Source of the DNA: CAVPLU01 sp964601325
GTDB lineage: Archaea; Thermoproteota; Bathyarchaeia; 40CM-2-53-6
Length of the DNA: 21,517 bases
NCBI GenBank assembly: GCA_964601325.1
Contig: CAZRNA010000027.1
Location: 1 to 21,517 of the forward strand
Reading direction: 5' to 3'
The position numbers and the translations under genes are program-made. The notes below the pieces were generated by a model. That model was not told the DNA's origin and did no database searches. It saw only the letters and a list, made by a program, of their open reading frames with translations. This document shows positions 8,436-15,444 of the stretch, piece by piece; position 1 is the first letter of the stretch, and the number at the start of each line of letters is the position of its first letter.

Positions 8436-9115
8436 GCGACTCCGAGCTCCTTGTAGAGGGTTTGCATCTCATCGATCGGGATCTGTCCCGCCGCAGTCTC
8501 TCGGCCAGTGCAAAACGAGGCAAATGTGAAGTAACCTCCGAGCATGGGAGACAGAATCCTCGAGGAGATTCCGACCCTTCCCATGCAAAAGCAAACAAGC
8601 TTAGTTCTTCTTGCGTGCTTGTCGACAAATCTTAGACATCGCAGGTTGTCGCTGTAGCTCCTGGCGGTGCCAACTATCTTGCAGATATCCGCGCCCATCC
8701 GTTTCTCATTCACGAGGATGGACTTGAGGCCTCTATCCGTGGGAGTGAGCTTCTCGCTGTGGTACGACACAATGACTTTTGCTCCGTGCCGCTTCATTTG
8801 ACGAACCACCGTGCGGGCGTCTTTCGTTTTCAGTTCTACATCGATGTAGTCGAACTCTTCTCGGGCCGCCTGCACCAACATCTCCAATCTCGCCCTTTCG
8901 GTTCCACGGAATAGGCCGCCTTGTGCTTTGCTTCGGTTGGTAGCGATCAATGGGCGCGCCGTGGCGTTCCTTATCTCGGATAGTGATGAAGGCGATCTTA
9001 TCGCATCAAATCGTATTTCGATGAAATCTGGGTCGTGGCGTTCCAGTAGCCGAAGCGATCTGACTACTCTGCTGACGTTTTTTTCCATCACCGGGACGCA
9101 AATCTTGGGCCGCAT
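8432..9115 (-). CDS. aroD: 3-dehydroquinate dehydratase, type I
   Basis: The type I enzyme dehydrates 3-dehydroquinate through a Schiff base. With the ATG at 9115 as start (227 residues), the substrate-binding EIRFD lies at 33-37, the catalytic His119 in VSYHS and the Schiff-base lysine Lys146 in DICKIVGTA. A TTG one codon upstream (9118) is in frame, but the ATG directly overlaps the aroB stop in TGATG, which favours it. The C-terminus has RVGISSRILSPMLGGYFTFAS, as in other AroD proteins. The stand-alone type I form is common in archaea. Confidence 0.92.
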   Translation of the reverse strand: MRPKICVPVMEKNVSRVVRSLRLLERHDPDFIEIRFDAIRSPSSLSEIRNATARPLIATNRSKAQGGLFRGTERARLEMLVQAAREEFDYIDVELKTKDARTVVRQMKRHGAKVIVSYHSEKLTPTDRGLKSILVNEKRMGADICKIVGTARSYSDNLRCLRFVDKHARRTKLVCFCMGRVGISSRILSPMLGGYFTFASFCTGRETAAGQIPIDEMQTLYKELGVA

Positions 9116-10233
9116 CAAACCTTCTCCTCTTTGGAAGTGGTTAGGTCCCTCACAACTCGAAGAACAGCATCGAGCGGCACCTTGTCAGTGAGGAAAACCT
9201 CGCCTATGGTCTTGGGAAGTATCCATCTAATGCGCCCGGCTAGTCTCTTCTTATCTCTAGTCAGTTGGTGAACGATATTTTGCGGGTCGATGAGACGATC
9301 AATCCGGGTCGGAAGACCCGCTGCGGCGATCAGGCGCTCTTGCTTCTCAGCTGTGGTTTGGTCAATCGCGCCGATTTCATGAGAGACTCTGGCGGCCACG
9401 ATCATGCCGAGCGCTACTGCCTCGCCGTGCGTGTACTGGGTGTAGTTGCTTAGCGTTTCCAATGCGTGTCCAGCAGTGTGGCCGTAGTTCAGAATCGATC
9501 TGATGCCGTGGTCCTTCTCGTCTTGCTCCACGATCCGAGCTTTGGCCGAGCAGCATCGAGAGATGATCTCGATCAATGTGTCACTGGAAGCTTCCGAAAA
9601 CGAACGTATCTTTTCTTCGAGAATGTGGAAGAGTCCCTGATCGGCGATAACTGCGTACTTTATGACCTCGGCCAGACCAGATCGCAGTTCTCTTTCCGGG
9701 AGGGTCTTCAGGGTTGAGACGTCTGTCCAGACGAGGGTCGGCTGATGGAAGGCTCCCACGAGATTCTTGCCACTTGGTAGGTTGACGCCCGTCTTTCCTC
9801 CGATGCTGCTGTCTACTTGCGCAAGCAGAGTTGTTGGCACTTGGACAAACGGCACTCCGCGCATGAATGTGGCCGCCGCGAATCCCGCAACGTCACCAAC
9901 GACACCTCCGCCGACAGCGATTATGCCGGAGTTCCGATCAAACTCGTTCTGCACGAGTTTGTCGTAGAGCGACATTACTGTCTGGATCGACTTCGACTCC
10001 TCGTCGTCGTTCATATGTGCGAGACAGACATCGAAACCACTTGCAGCCAACGAATCTTGAACCGCTTTTCCGTGGAGAGGCCAAAGTCGCGTGCTTGTGA
10101 CGATCATCTCTTTCGGCCCGAGTCCAAGCGTCGTGACGGCGCCTCCAAGGGCGCTCAGAATCCCATGCCCTATCATAATATCGTAGGAGTTTTCGCCGAG
10201 AGATACCGGGACTTTCTTCACGCGTGAGGCCAC
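9115..10233 (-). CDS. aroB: 3-dehydroquinate synthase (canonical AroB)
   Basis: The 372-residue protein is a true AroB, not the archaeal AroB' (DHQ synthase II). Visible are GGGVVGDVAGF at residues 108-118 (NAD binding), VPTTLLAQVDSSIGGKTGVN near 132-151, KNLVGAFHQP, and the metal-binding NYGHTAGHALE with a later HGEAVALGM. It cyclises DAHP to 3-dehydroquinate using NAD and a divalent metal. Its presence with a DAHP synthase means the cell uses the erythrose-4-phosphate plus PEP entry. The start is GTG, immediately after the DAHP synthase stop with no gap. Confidence 0.95.
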   Translation of the reverse strand: MASRVKKVPVSLGENSYDIMIGHGILSALGGAVTTLGLGPKEMIVTSTRLWPLHGKAVQDSLAASGFDVCLAHMNDDEESKSIQTVMSLYDKLVQNEFDRNSGIIAVGGGVVGDVAGFAAATFMRGVPFVQVPTTLLAQVDSSIGGKTGVNLPSGKNLVGAFHQPTLVWTDVSTLKTLPERELRSGLAEVIKYAVIADQGLFHILEEKIRSFSEASSDTLIEIISRCCSAKARIVEQDEKDHGIRSILNYGHTAGHALETLSNYTQYTHGEAVALGMIVAARVSHEIGAIDQTTAEKQERLIAAAGLPTRIDRLIDPQNIVHQLTRDKKRLAGRIRWILPKTIGEVFLTDKVPLDAVLRVVRDLTTSKEEKV

Positions 10234-11250
10234 CTAGCGTATTCTACGGCCTACAGCTTTGGCTACGGATTCAAGCTCCTTCATCAGGACAGCAAATTCC
10301 GGCAAGTCGAGTTGTTGCTGCGAATCCGAAAGAGCAAGCTCGGGCGTCGGGTGCGTTTCAATCATTAGACCATCCGTTCCTGCAGCAACAGCCGCCTTGG
10401 CCATCGGTGCAATGAGCTCTCTGCTTCCGGTGGCATGGCTTGGGTCAACAACGATGGGGAGATGCGTCGCTTTCCTCAGGACGGGCACGGCCGCTAGATC
10501 CAACGTGTTTCTGGTTGCTGTCTCAAATGTCCGAATTCCCCGTTCACAGAGAACGACATTCTGGTTGCCTTCCAGAAGGATGTACTCTGCAGCTTGGAGC
10601 CATTCATCAATCGTCGTCATCATTCCGCGTTTTAGGATGGCGGGCCTTCTCGATCTTCCAACAGCTCTGAGCAACGCGAAGTTCTGCACGTTTCGCGCTC
10701 CAATCTGGAGCATGTCAGAATACTTGGCGACGAGATCTACCTTCTCAGGCTCGAGAACCTCTGTAACAACCGGGAGACCGGTTTCTTCGCGCGCTTCTGC
10801 CAGCAACTTCAGGCCTGCTTCTCCGAGGCCTTGAAAGTCGTACGGGGAGGTTCGTGGTTTGAAGACCCCTCCGCGGAGCACAGAAGCACCGTTTTTCTTG
10901 GCGGCACGTGCAGCCTCTAGCAGCTGTTCTCGTCCTTCGACTGAACATGGCCCTGCGATGACTACGATCTTCTCAGCTCCAAAACGAACCTTTCCAACTT
11001 CAACTACGGAAGTTTCATTCTGGAATTCCCTGCTGGCCAGCTGAGCCTTTGACGAGGAGACAACAATTCTCTCAACTAAACCTGTTTCCTTGAGTTGGTT
11101 CATATCGGTTGAAGGTGGATTTCGCTGGGTAACCAGCAGTGTCTTTGTTCCCCAAGCCACAGGCCTCGCGTCAATCTGTCTCCTACTTAGAAAATCAACC
11201 GCTTGCGCGACTTCTTGACCGCTCGCCGGCTTTCGAACTATCACTATCAA
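10234..11250 (-). CDS. aroF: DAHP synthase, type I-beta with N-terminal regulatory ferredoxin-like domain
   Basis: The enzyme condenses PEP with erythrose-4-phosphate, the first shikimate step. Residues 1 to about 70 form the small ferredoxin-like domain found in I-beta DAHP synthases, often the site of Phe/Tyr feedback. The barrel follows with VIAGPCSVEG at 97-106, FKPRTSPYDFQG at 130-141, MLQIGARNVQNF, LKRG, CERGIRTFE and VDPSHATG. KDO-8-phosphate synthase is related, but this context and the N-terminal domain argue for DAHP synthase. The start is TTG, with a GTG two codons later as an alternative. The gene lies 19 bases after the transketolase C-half gene. Confidence 0.92.
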   Translation of the reverse strand: MIVIVRKPASGQEVAQAVDFLSRRQIDARPVAWGTKTLLVTQRNPPSTDMNQLKETGLVERIVVSSSKAQLASREFQNETSVVEVGKVRFGAEKIVVIAGPCSVEGREQLLEAARAAKKNGASVLRGGVFKPRTSPYDFQGLGEAGLKLLAEAREETGLPVVTEVLEPEKVDLVAKYSDMLQIGARNVQNFALLRAVGRSRRPAILKRGMMTTIDEWLQAAEYILLEGNQNVVLCERGIRTFETATRNTLDLAAVPVLRKATHLPIVVDPSHATGSRELIAPMAKAAVAAGTDGLMIETHPTPELALSDSQQQLDLPEFAVLMKELESVAKAVGRRIR

Positions 11251-11269
11251 GTGATCTCTTTCCCCAACA

Positions 11270-12208
11270 CTAGTCCAGGCTATCCTTCAGGTTCATGACT
11301 CTCTTCGCGGCACCTGCAATGTGATTAGCGGTGAGTCCATGAATCTCCATGAGTTCGCGCATTTCCCCGGACTCTCCAAACCTGTCATGGATTCCAACCA
11401 TTTCGATTGGAACAGGCTTGTCTCGACACGTTATTTCTGCAACAGTACTGCCTAGCCCACCCAAGACGTTGTGATCTTCGACGGTGACGATTGCCCCCGT
11501 TCTTCTGGCAATATCAGCAACTGCTGAGGCGTCGGCAGGTTTGACCGTGTGCATATCGATTATCGAGGCTCTGATCCCGTCTTTCTGTAATAGTGATCCG
11601 GCCTCAATTGCTTCCCGGAGGAGGACCCCTGCGGCTACGATTCCAACGTCTGATCCGTCGCTGATGGGCCTCGCTTTCCCGATTTGGAATTCGTCGGTGT
11701 CATCGAAGATTCGCGGGATTTCGCCTCTCCCGAGTCTGATGTAGAATGGTCCGACTCCTTCTACGGCTGAGCGTACGGTGTGTCTCATCTCTGAGAGGTC
11801 AGCGGGAAGTACTAGCGTGGTTCGAGGGATAGTTCGGATGAGTGCGATGTCCTCGAAGCACTGATGCGAGGAACCGTCAGCGGACGGGGATATGCCTGAA
11901 TGTGTGGCGATCATCTTGACGTTCAGGTCGTCGCGAGCGATGGTGTTCCTGATTTGTTCCCAGGCCCGCCCGGCCAGAAACATCGCATAGGTGCTGACGA
12001 CAGGTATCTTTCCAGCTGATGCAAGTCCCGCGGCGGTCCCAAGGATGTCCTGCTCGCTGATTCCAAGATTGAAGTAGCGCTCTGCGAATGCCTCGAAGGC
12101 GCTTACCCCTGTGGACTTTCCGAGATCTCCGGTGATCACAACGAGGTTCTTGTATTCCTTGCCGAGTTCGACAAGGACTCTGCCAAGTTCTTTTCTTAGT
12201 GAGGGCAA
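11270..12208 (-). CDS. transketolase, C-terminal half (pyrimidine-binding and C-terminal domains)
   Basis: The 312-residue protein corresponds to the second half of transketolase. FNLGISEQDILGTAAGLA carries the glutamate (Glu52) that activates the thiamine diphosphate aminopyrimidine ring. ATHSGISPSADGSSHQ and the C-terminal VEDHNVLGGLGSTVAE follow. It should form a heterotetramer with the N-terminal half encoded just upstream; such split transketolases are known in archaea and some bacteria. The TTG start is supported by GAGGT about 8 bases upstream. In this operon the likely job is to supply erythrose-4-phosphate to DAHP synthase. A 1-deoxyxylulose synthase half is related but less likely here. 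Confidence 0.9.
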   Translation of the reverse strand: MPSLRKELGRVLVELGKEYKNLVVITGDLGKSTGVSAFEAFAERYFNLGISEQDILGTAAGLASAGKIPVVSTYAMFLAGRAWEQIRNTIARDDLNVKMIATHSGISPSADGSSHQCFEDIALIRTIPRTTLVLPADLSEMRHTVRSAVEGVGPFYIRLGRGEIPRIFDDTDEFQIGKARPISDGSDVGIVAAGVLLREAIEAGSLLQKDGIRASIIDMHTVKPADASAVADIARRTGAIVTVEDHNVLGGLGSTVAEITCRDKPVPIEMVGIHDRFGESGEMRELMEIHGLTANHIAGAAKRVMNLKDSLD

Positions 12209-12238
12209 TGTGAAACCTCATGGGTGCATTTGATTTCG

Positions 12239-13114
12239 CTACGTGTCAGGTCCGGGCTGGCGTAGCTCGTCCATAGCCCAGTCCAGATCCTCTTCAGTGA
12301 AGGAGATGTTGTGCGAGTTCGCGTCACCTTCAAGGAAGGATAGGCCCTTGCCCTTGACGGTTCGCGCTATTATCACAGTCGGGCGGTCAGTAGTCCATTC
12401 TGCTACGTCGAAGGAATGATGGATCTGCATGAAGTTGTGACCATCAATCTCAAGAACTTGCCAGCCAAACGATCGCCATTTTCGGTCCAGAGGCTCTTTC
12501 TTCTTGATCCTCTCTGTAGCATCGTCGGACTGGACGCCGTTTCGGTCAATGATTACTGTAACGTTCGAAAGACCGAGATGGCTCGCCGTCATAGCGGCTT
12601 CCCAGATCTGGCCTTCGTCACATTCTCCGTCTCCGATGAGGGCGAAGACCCGGTAGTTCTTTCCGTCGAGCCTTGCGGCAAGAGCCATTCCGTTGGCGAC
12701 CGACAGACCTTGACCTAGCGATCCCGTCGAGGTATCGACTCCCGGAGTCACCCGCGTAGGATGTCCCTGCAATATGCTCCCGGTCTTGCGAAGGGAGAGA
12801 AGTGTCCCTTGATCGAAGTACTTTGCATGCGCCAGTGTTGCGTATAGCGTTGGGGCTGCATGGCCTTTGCAGAGTACCAGTCTGTCCCGATCTGACCAGT
12901 TTGGATCTTCAGCCCTGTGATTCATCCGGTCAAAGTACAGCGACACTAGGATCTCTACGCAGGATAGTGAAGGTCCCAGATGTCCAGTCCTAGCACTCTG
13001 AATCATCGCGACAACGTCGCGTCTGATTTGCTGGGCAATCTCAGCTAGAGATTGAAGTTCGTCCCTTGAGACTTCGAGGCTTGCAGACAATCCATTTTGT
13101 TTAGTATCTCTCAT
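12239..13114 (-). CDS. transketolase, N-terminal half (thiamine diphosphate-binding domain)
   Basis: First gene of the shikimate operon. The protein shows ARTGHLGPSLSCVEILVSLYF, KGHAAPTLYATLA, GSLGQGLSVANGMALAARLDG and the thiamine diphosphate/Mg motif from GDGECDEGQ to IIDRNG. The reading frame is open further upstream to 13183, but the ATG at 13114 is preferred. It is preceded by AAGGTGGT a few bases upstream, and the extra 23 residues have no family counterpart. With this start the protein has 291 residues. It pairs with the C-terminal half 30 bases downstream to form the complete enzyme, which transfers two-carbon units between sugar phosphates. Confidence 0.9.
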   Translation of the reverse strand: MRDTKQNGLSASLEVSRDELQSLAEIAQQIRRDVVAMIQSARTGHLGPSLSCVEILVSLYFDRMNHRAEDPNWSDRDRLVLCKGHAAPTLYATLAHAKYFDQGTLLSLRKTGSILQGHPTRVTPGVDTSTGSLGQGLSVANGMALAARLDGKNYRVFALIGDGECDEGQIWEAAMTASHLGLSNVTVIIDRNGVQSDDATERIKKKEPLDRKWRSFGWQVLEIDGHNFMQIHHSFDVAEWTTDRPTVIIARTVKGKGLSFLEGDANSHNISFTEEDLDWAMDELRQPGPDT

Positions 13115-13160
13115 TTCATAACCACCTTCGCAGCTCGTCCAATTGGGGTTGGGCGGGCTA

Positions 13161-13178
13161 GTATCGATAATAATAGAA
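13161..13178 (-). promoter_or_regulatory. possible TATA box of the transketolase-shikimate operon
   Basis: On the minus strand an AT-only run TATTATTAT lies about 50 bases before the ATG at 13114, in otherwise GC-rich DNA. An archaeal TATA box here would put the transcript start about 25 bases upstream of the coding region. No BRE could be firmly read. This is inferred from position and composition only. Confidence 0.3.
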
Positions 13179-13354
13179 GGCAAAGCTCACTACACGCGCA
13201 GAGAATGCAGACGCCGCATCTGTTCGCATGAGCTACGCCTTCAGTTTGAAGTTGCTCGCCTAGACGGATGTTTACGTACTTAAAGCCAAGTATCGTAACT
13301 CGATATGTCGTCATCATCGACTACTTATTGCCGCACAATGATCGGCCAAATGTC

Positions 13355-13368
13355 ACAGTTTATGAACG
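13355..13368 (+). promoter_or_regulatory. possible TATA box of the AhpD-like gene
   Basis: AGTTTATGA lies about 40 bases before the TTG start at 13402, a workable distance for an archaeal promoter with a short leader. The 13115-13401 gap between the divergent genes holds no other visible gene. Weak evidence. Confidence 0.22.
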
Positions 13369-13401
13369 GGAATCCTATACCTCGCGCCAAGTCGATCAGC
13401 G

Positions 13402-13959
13402 TTGGCGTGGATCAAAGCAATTCCTGAAGACAAAGCAACCGGTGATCTGAAGCGCACATACGAAGAAGTGTCGCGCGCACGCGGCAAGATCTCAAACATC
13501 ATGCGTGCCCAGAGCCTTAATCCCAATGCGCTTCGATTCTTTCTTGGACTCTACGTGAGCTTGATGTATGGAAAGTCGGGGTTGAGCCGAGCTGAACGGG
13601 AGATGATTGCGACAGCCATCTCCGCGCATAATCGATGCGACTATTGTGTATCGCACCATGGCGAGGCCCTGAGGTTCTACCTGAAGAACGGTGAACAATT
13701 GGGTGCTTTCAAGCAGGGTCAACTGCCCGATAGCGTCAACGAGAGAAGCAAGTTTCTGCTTGACTATGCGCTGAAGCTGAGCCTACAACCTGGCGCTGTA
13801 GCCAAAGGCGATCTGGAGAATCTACGAAGGATCGGAATCAGCGACTCCGAGATTCTTGATCTGGTGCTGCTCACAGCATACATGAACTACGCGAACCGGG
13901 TGGCCCAGGGATTGGGCGTCGAGCACGACGAGCAAGAAACTCGAGGATACAAGTACTAG
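13402..13959 (+). CDS. AhpD-like peroxidase-related protein (carboxymuconolactone decarboxylase fold)
   Basis: The 185-residue all-helical protein belongs to the uncharacterised peroxidase-related branch of the AhpD/CMD superfamily. The redox motif is RCDYCVSHHGEAL, with Cys79-x2-Cys82 and His86. The family acts as a thiol-based peroxidase or reductase partner; the physiological substrate is unknown. The N-terminus MAWIKAIPEDKATGDL is the usual start of this family, which supports the TTG at 13402 although no good ribosome site is seen. It is divergent from the transketolase operon and stands alone. A hairpin (CGTTG, loop CGAT, CAACG at 13986-13999) lies just after it, without a T tract. Confidence 0.85.
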   Translation: MAWIKAIPEDKATGDLKRTYEEVSRARGKISNIMRAQSLNPNALRFFLGLYVSLMYGKSGLSRAEREMIATAISAHNRCDYCVSHHGEALRFYLKNGEQLGAFKQGQLPDSVNERSKFLLDYALKLSLQPGAVAKGDLENLRRIGISDSEILDLVLLTAYMNYANRVAQGLGVEHDEQETRGYKY

Positions 13960-14002
13960 ACTGCAAAACCCTTTTCAAATTCGATCGTTGCGATCAACGG
14001 CG

Positions 14003-14023
14003 GGGCCCGTAGCTCAGTCAGGT
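14003..14023 (+). pseudogene. 5' fragment of a tRNA (tRNA-Lys-like), positions 1-20 only
   Basis: GGGCCCGTAGCTCAG is identical to the first 15 bases of the tRNA at 15231, followed by TCAGGT. The 21 bases match the spliced tRNA-Lys sequence at all but one position and lack its D-loop intron. The sequence then breaks off: no D-stem partner GAGC, anticodon arm or T arm follows. An AT-rich TTTTCAAATT lies about 26 bases upstream, where an archaeal tRNA promoter would be. It may be the remnant of a tRNA split by an insertion, or an attachment-site duplicate. A transcribed split-tRNA half is less likely, because no matching partner is seen. Confidence 0.7.
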
Positions 14024-14087
14024 CACTTTCGCCTAGCTCCCAATGTTATAGCCTACAATCCTTCCGAAGATTGTATTCCTTGGAAGC

Positions 14088-15206
14088 ATGCGCTTGTCGA
14101 AGACCGACAGAGTCCTCTTTCTAAGAGGAAAGCAAAGGAGATTGCTGGTACTCGCCAAGCAAAGTGCCAAATGCAGTTGGGAAGACTTCGCGGCCAAGAT
14201 TGGCGTTTCCAACTATGGCGTCCTGAGAGCCTCGTACTTGAGCGAGAGAAATACGCTGTCGCTTGGTGTGCTGCGAAAAATCGCTCACTACTTGAACGAT
14301 CTCAGATGGGCGTCTTGGGTAGTTGACATTCGCGACCAGCATTGGGGGCAAGCGAAAGGAGGAAGCGTCTCGCTGAAGAGATGGCACGCAAGAATGAGGG
14401 AGAACTCCGGCTCGTATCATGAGATACAAAGTCGACGTTTCCGCCGATCTGGAAACTACAAGTACATGACATCTGCAGGGTACGAAGTAAGGTCTCTATA
14501 CGAATTGGTTGTGGCGGAGAATCTGATTGAGAATCGAATCCCCCACCAGTACGAACACTCACTGCGATGCGAAGGACATGTGCTGTTTCCGGACTTCTTT
14601 GTCCCGAGTTCTCAGAATAGCCTCATAGAGGTTTCTGGATTTCGCTCCAAAGAGAGCCTAAGAAGGCTTTGCAGGAAACTACATCTCTACAAATCAAGTG
14701 GAGTTGCAGAGCTTCTGGTCGTTGTTCACATTGACGACAAGAATCTCACAAGAACCATCGCTGAAGGATTTGACCGTTCAGTCCGACTTGTCTCCATCCA
14801 TAACATGAGCGATTTGATTTCCTTGATAGCAGGTACCGGTGACATCGTCTCTCCTATCCGAATCATAGATCAACCGGAGGCTCTTAGCCGGTGCCCCAGA
14901 GTCGACGGCAAACGATTTCATTGGCAGAGTCTACTCAGAACTGTGCCCAAGGAACGATGGATAGAAATTCTGGCAACAGCTGGCTTACCAGAAGCTGAGG
15001 TCAACCTTGTGCGGAGACGGATTGAGGTTGAAAAGCGGCTCACAGAGGCTGTGCACGTCGCAATCCGAAACAGGCTCGTGCCGCGCGAAGCTCTTGTGGA
15101 AATGATTGCGGGGATGTACAGTGGCGCCGTCTATACCCATTTCAGGTCATTACAGAATCTCGTTGCCGAGGCAAACTCTTCGAAGCACTCGGAAAAGTTT
15201 AGGTAG
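14088..15206 (+). CDS. HTH domain plus PD-(D/E)XK-like endonuclease, possible homing nuclease
   Basis: The 372-residue protein is not a named family I can assign. Residues about 25-70 (SWEDFAAKIGVSNYGVLRASYLS and on) read as a helix-turn-helix. WGQAKGGSVSLKRW at 86-99 resembles a Gly-Lys-rich motif seen after HTH domains in archaeal homing-type proteins. Residues about 130-215 look like a PD-(D/E)XK nuclease core: SLYELVVAENL with Glu139, PDFFVP with Asp169, and IEVSG with Glu181, then an amphipathic helix ending LHLYKSSG and a hydrophobic strand. The classical lysine after the second acid is Ser183 here, so activity is not certain. The C-terminal 110 residues are unassigned. It lies between two copies of a tRNA 5' end and ends 24 bases before the intron-bearing tRNA-Lys. 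The ATG is 43 bases after a GTTATA. Confidence 0.6.
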   Translation: MRLSKTDRVLFLRGKQRRLLVLAKQSAKCSWEDFAAKIGVSNYGVLRASYLSERNTLSLGVLRKIAHYLNDLRWASWVVDIRDQHWGQAKGGSVSLKRWHARMRENSGSYHEIQSRRFRRSGNYKYMTSAGYEVRSLYELVVAENLIENRIPHQYEHSLRCEGHVLFPDFFVPSSQNSLIEVSGFRSKESLRRLCRKLHLYKSSGVAELLVVVHIDDKNLTRTIAEGFDRSVRLVSIHNMSDLISLIAGTGDIVSPIRIIDQPEALSRCPRVDGKRFHWQSLLRTVPKERWIEILATAGLPEAEVNLVRRRIEVEKRLTEAVHVAIRNRLVPREALVEMIAGMYSGAVYTHFRSLQNLVAEANSSKHSEKFR

Positions 15207-15247
15207 GCTCGTTGTTTCTTGCTCTAGGACGGGCCCGTAGCTCAGGC

Positions 15248-15273
15248 AGATCCTGCGACTCAGGGTCCTGAAG
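15248..15273 (+). other. tRNA intron 1 (D loop, 26 bases)
   Basis: Bulge-helix-bulge: central helix TCAG/CTGA, bulges GCA and AGA, and a 7-bp inner helix GATCCTG/CAGGGTC with loop CGACT. The outer helix TAGC/GGTA has one mismatch. Cutting after the second bulge base on each side leaves the canonical D loop AGGCAGGTA. Confidence 0.75.
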
Positions 15274-15287
15274 AGGTAGAGCACCGG

Positions 15288-15305
15288 AGAAGCGTATTCG
15301 GTGAA
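15288..15305 (+). other. tRNA intron 2 (between positions 30 and 31, 18 bases)
   Basis: Bulge-helix-bulge: outer helix AGAG/CTTT, central helix CACC/GGTG, bulges GGA and AAG, inner helix GAA/TTC with loop GCGTA. Splicing joins CCGG to G and completes the 5-bp anticodon stem. Confidence 0.78.
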
Positions 15306-15312
15306 GCTTTTA

Positions 15313-15326
15313 CCTGTACGGAGGAG
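15313..15326 (+). other. tRNA intron 3 (canonical 37/38 position, 14 bases)
   Basis: The intron lies at the usual archaeal site. Central helix CTTT/GAGG includes wobble pairs, the bulges are TAC and AGA, and the outer helix is the anticodon stem CGGG/CCCG. The inner helix is very short, so this intron is the weakest structurally. Its removal nevertheless yields the expected loop CTTTTAA and a perfect stem. Confidence 0.72.
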
Positions 15327-15347
15327 ACCCGGGGGTCCCGGGTTCAA

Positions 15348-15365
15348 TTCCCGGCGGGCCCGCCA
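15348..15365 (+). repeat. attachment site, left (tRNA-Lys 3' end)
   Basis: TTCCCGGCGGGCCCGCCA, 18 bases covering the T-stem 3' strand, acceptor 3' strand and CCA. It is repeated exactly at 21463-21480, and 17 of the 18 bases recur at 19818-19834. An integrase gene begins 80 bases downstream. Confidence 0.85.
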
Positions 15366-15444
15366 AATTACTTGGGCAGGTCCTGACAATCGGCCCTTCC
15401 GCGGCTTTTATACCAACCAGAGAAGCGGCTTGAGGCCGCACAGG

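Larger units (their letters stand above)
14003..15230 (+). mobile_element. putative 1.2-kb insertion bounded by duplicated tRNA 5' end, carrying a nuclease gene
   Basis: The 15-base tRNA start occurs at 14003-14017 and again at 15231-15245 as a direct repeat. Between them lies a single gene, an HTH plus PD-(D/E)XK-like protein. The right copy continues as a complete tRNA while the left copy is broken. This is the arrangement expected if a small element recombined at the tRNA 5' end and restored the tRNA. No integrase lies inside, so movement would depend on the nuclease (homing) or another recombinase. Inference from structure only. Confidence 0.4.
15231..15365 (+). tRNA. tRNA-Lys(UUU) with three introns
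   Basis: Acceptor strands GGGCCCG (15231-15237) and CGGGCCC (15355-15361) pair fully, followed by discriminator G and an encoded CCA. The T arm is CCGGG-TTCAATT-CCCGG. Removing 15248-15273, 15288-15305 and 15313-15326 gives a 77-base tRNA including CCA: D arm GCTC-AGGCAGGTA-GAGC, anticodon arm CCGGG-CTTTTAA-CCCGG with anticodon TTT, and variable loop GGGTC. Every stem then pairs. Each removed segment forms an archaeal bulge-helix-bulge with cleavage after the second base of each 3-base bulge. Without splicing no anticodon loop with U33 can be drawn. The gene's 3' end is the attachment site of the element that follows. Confidence 0.9.

Noticed and set aside
13115..13183. Longer N-terminus of the transketolase N half
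   Set aside because: A ribosome site lies before the ATG at 13114, and the extra 23 residues have no counterpart.
13986..13999. Hairpin after the AhpD-like gene as a terminator
   Set aside because: A 5-bp stem without a T tract is too weak to call as a terminator.
15249..15274. Alternative D-loop splice register with central helix CAGG/CCTG
   Set aside because: It leaves an 11-base D loop with too many bases before G18-G19. The TCAG/CTGA register gives the canonical 9-base loop and a longer inner helix.
15288..15327. A single anticodon-loop intron instead of two
   Set aside because: With one intron no loop with U33 and a paired stem can be formed. Two introns give a perfect tRNA-Lys arm.
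15301..15444. N-terminal 48 codons of the integrase frame starting inside the tRNA
   Set aside because: They are tRNA anticodon-arm, T-arm and leader sequence read as protein. The ATG at 15445 has a suitable ribosome site and family-like length.
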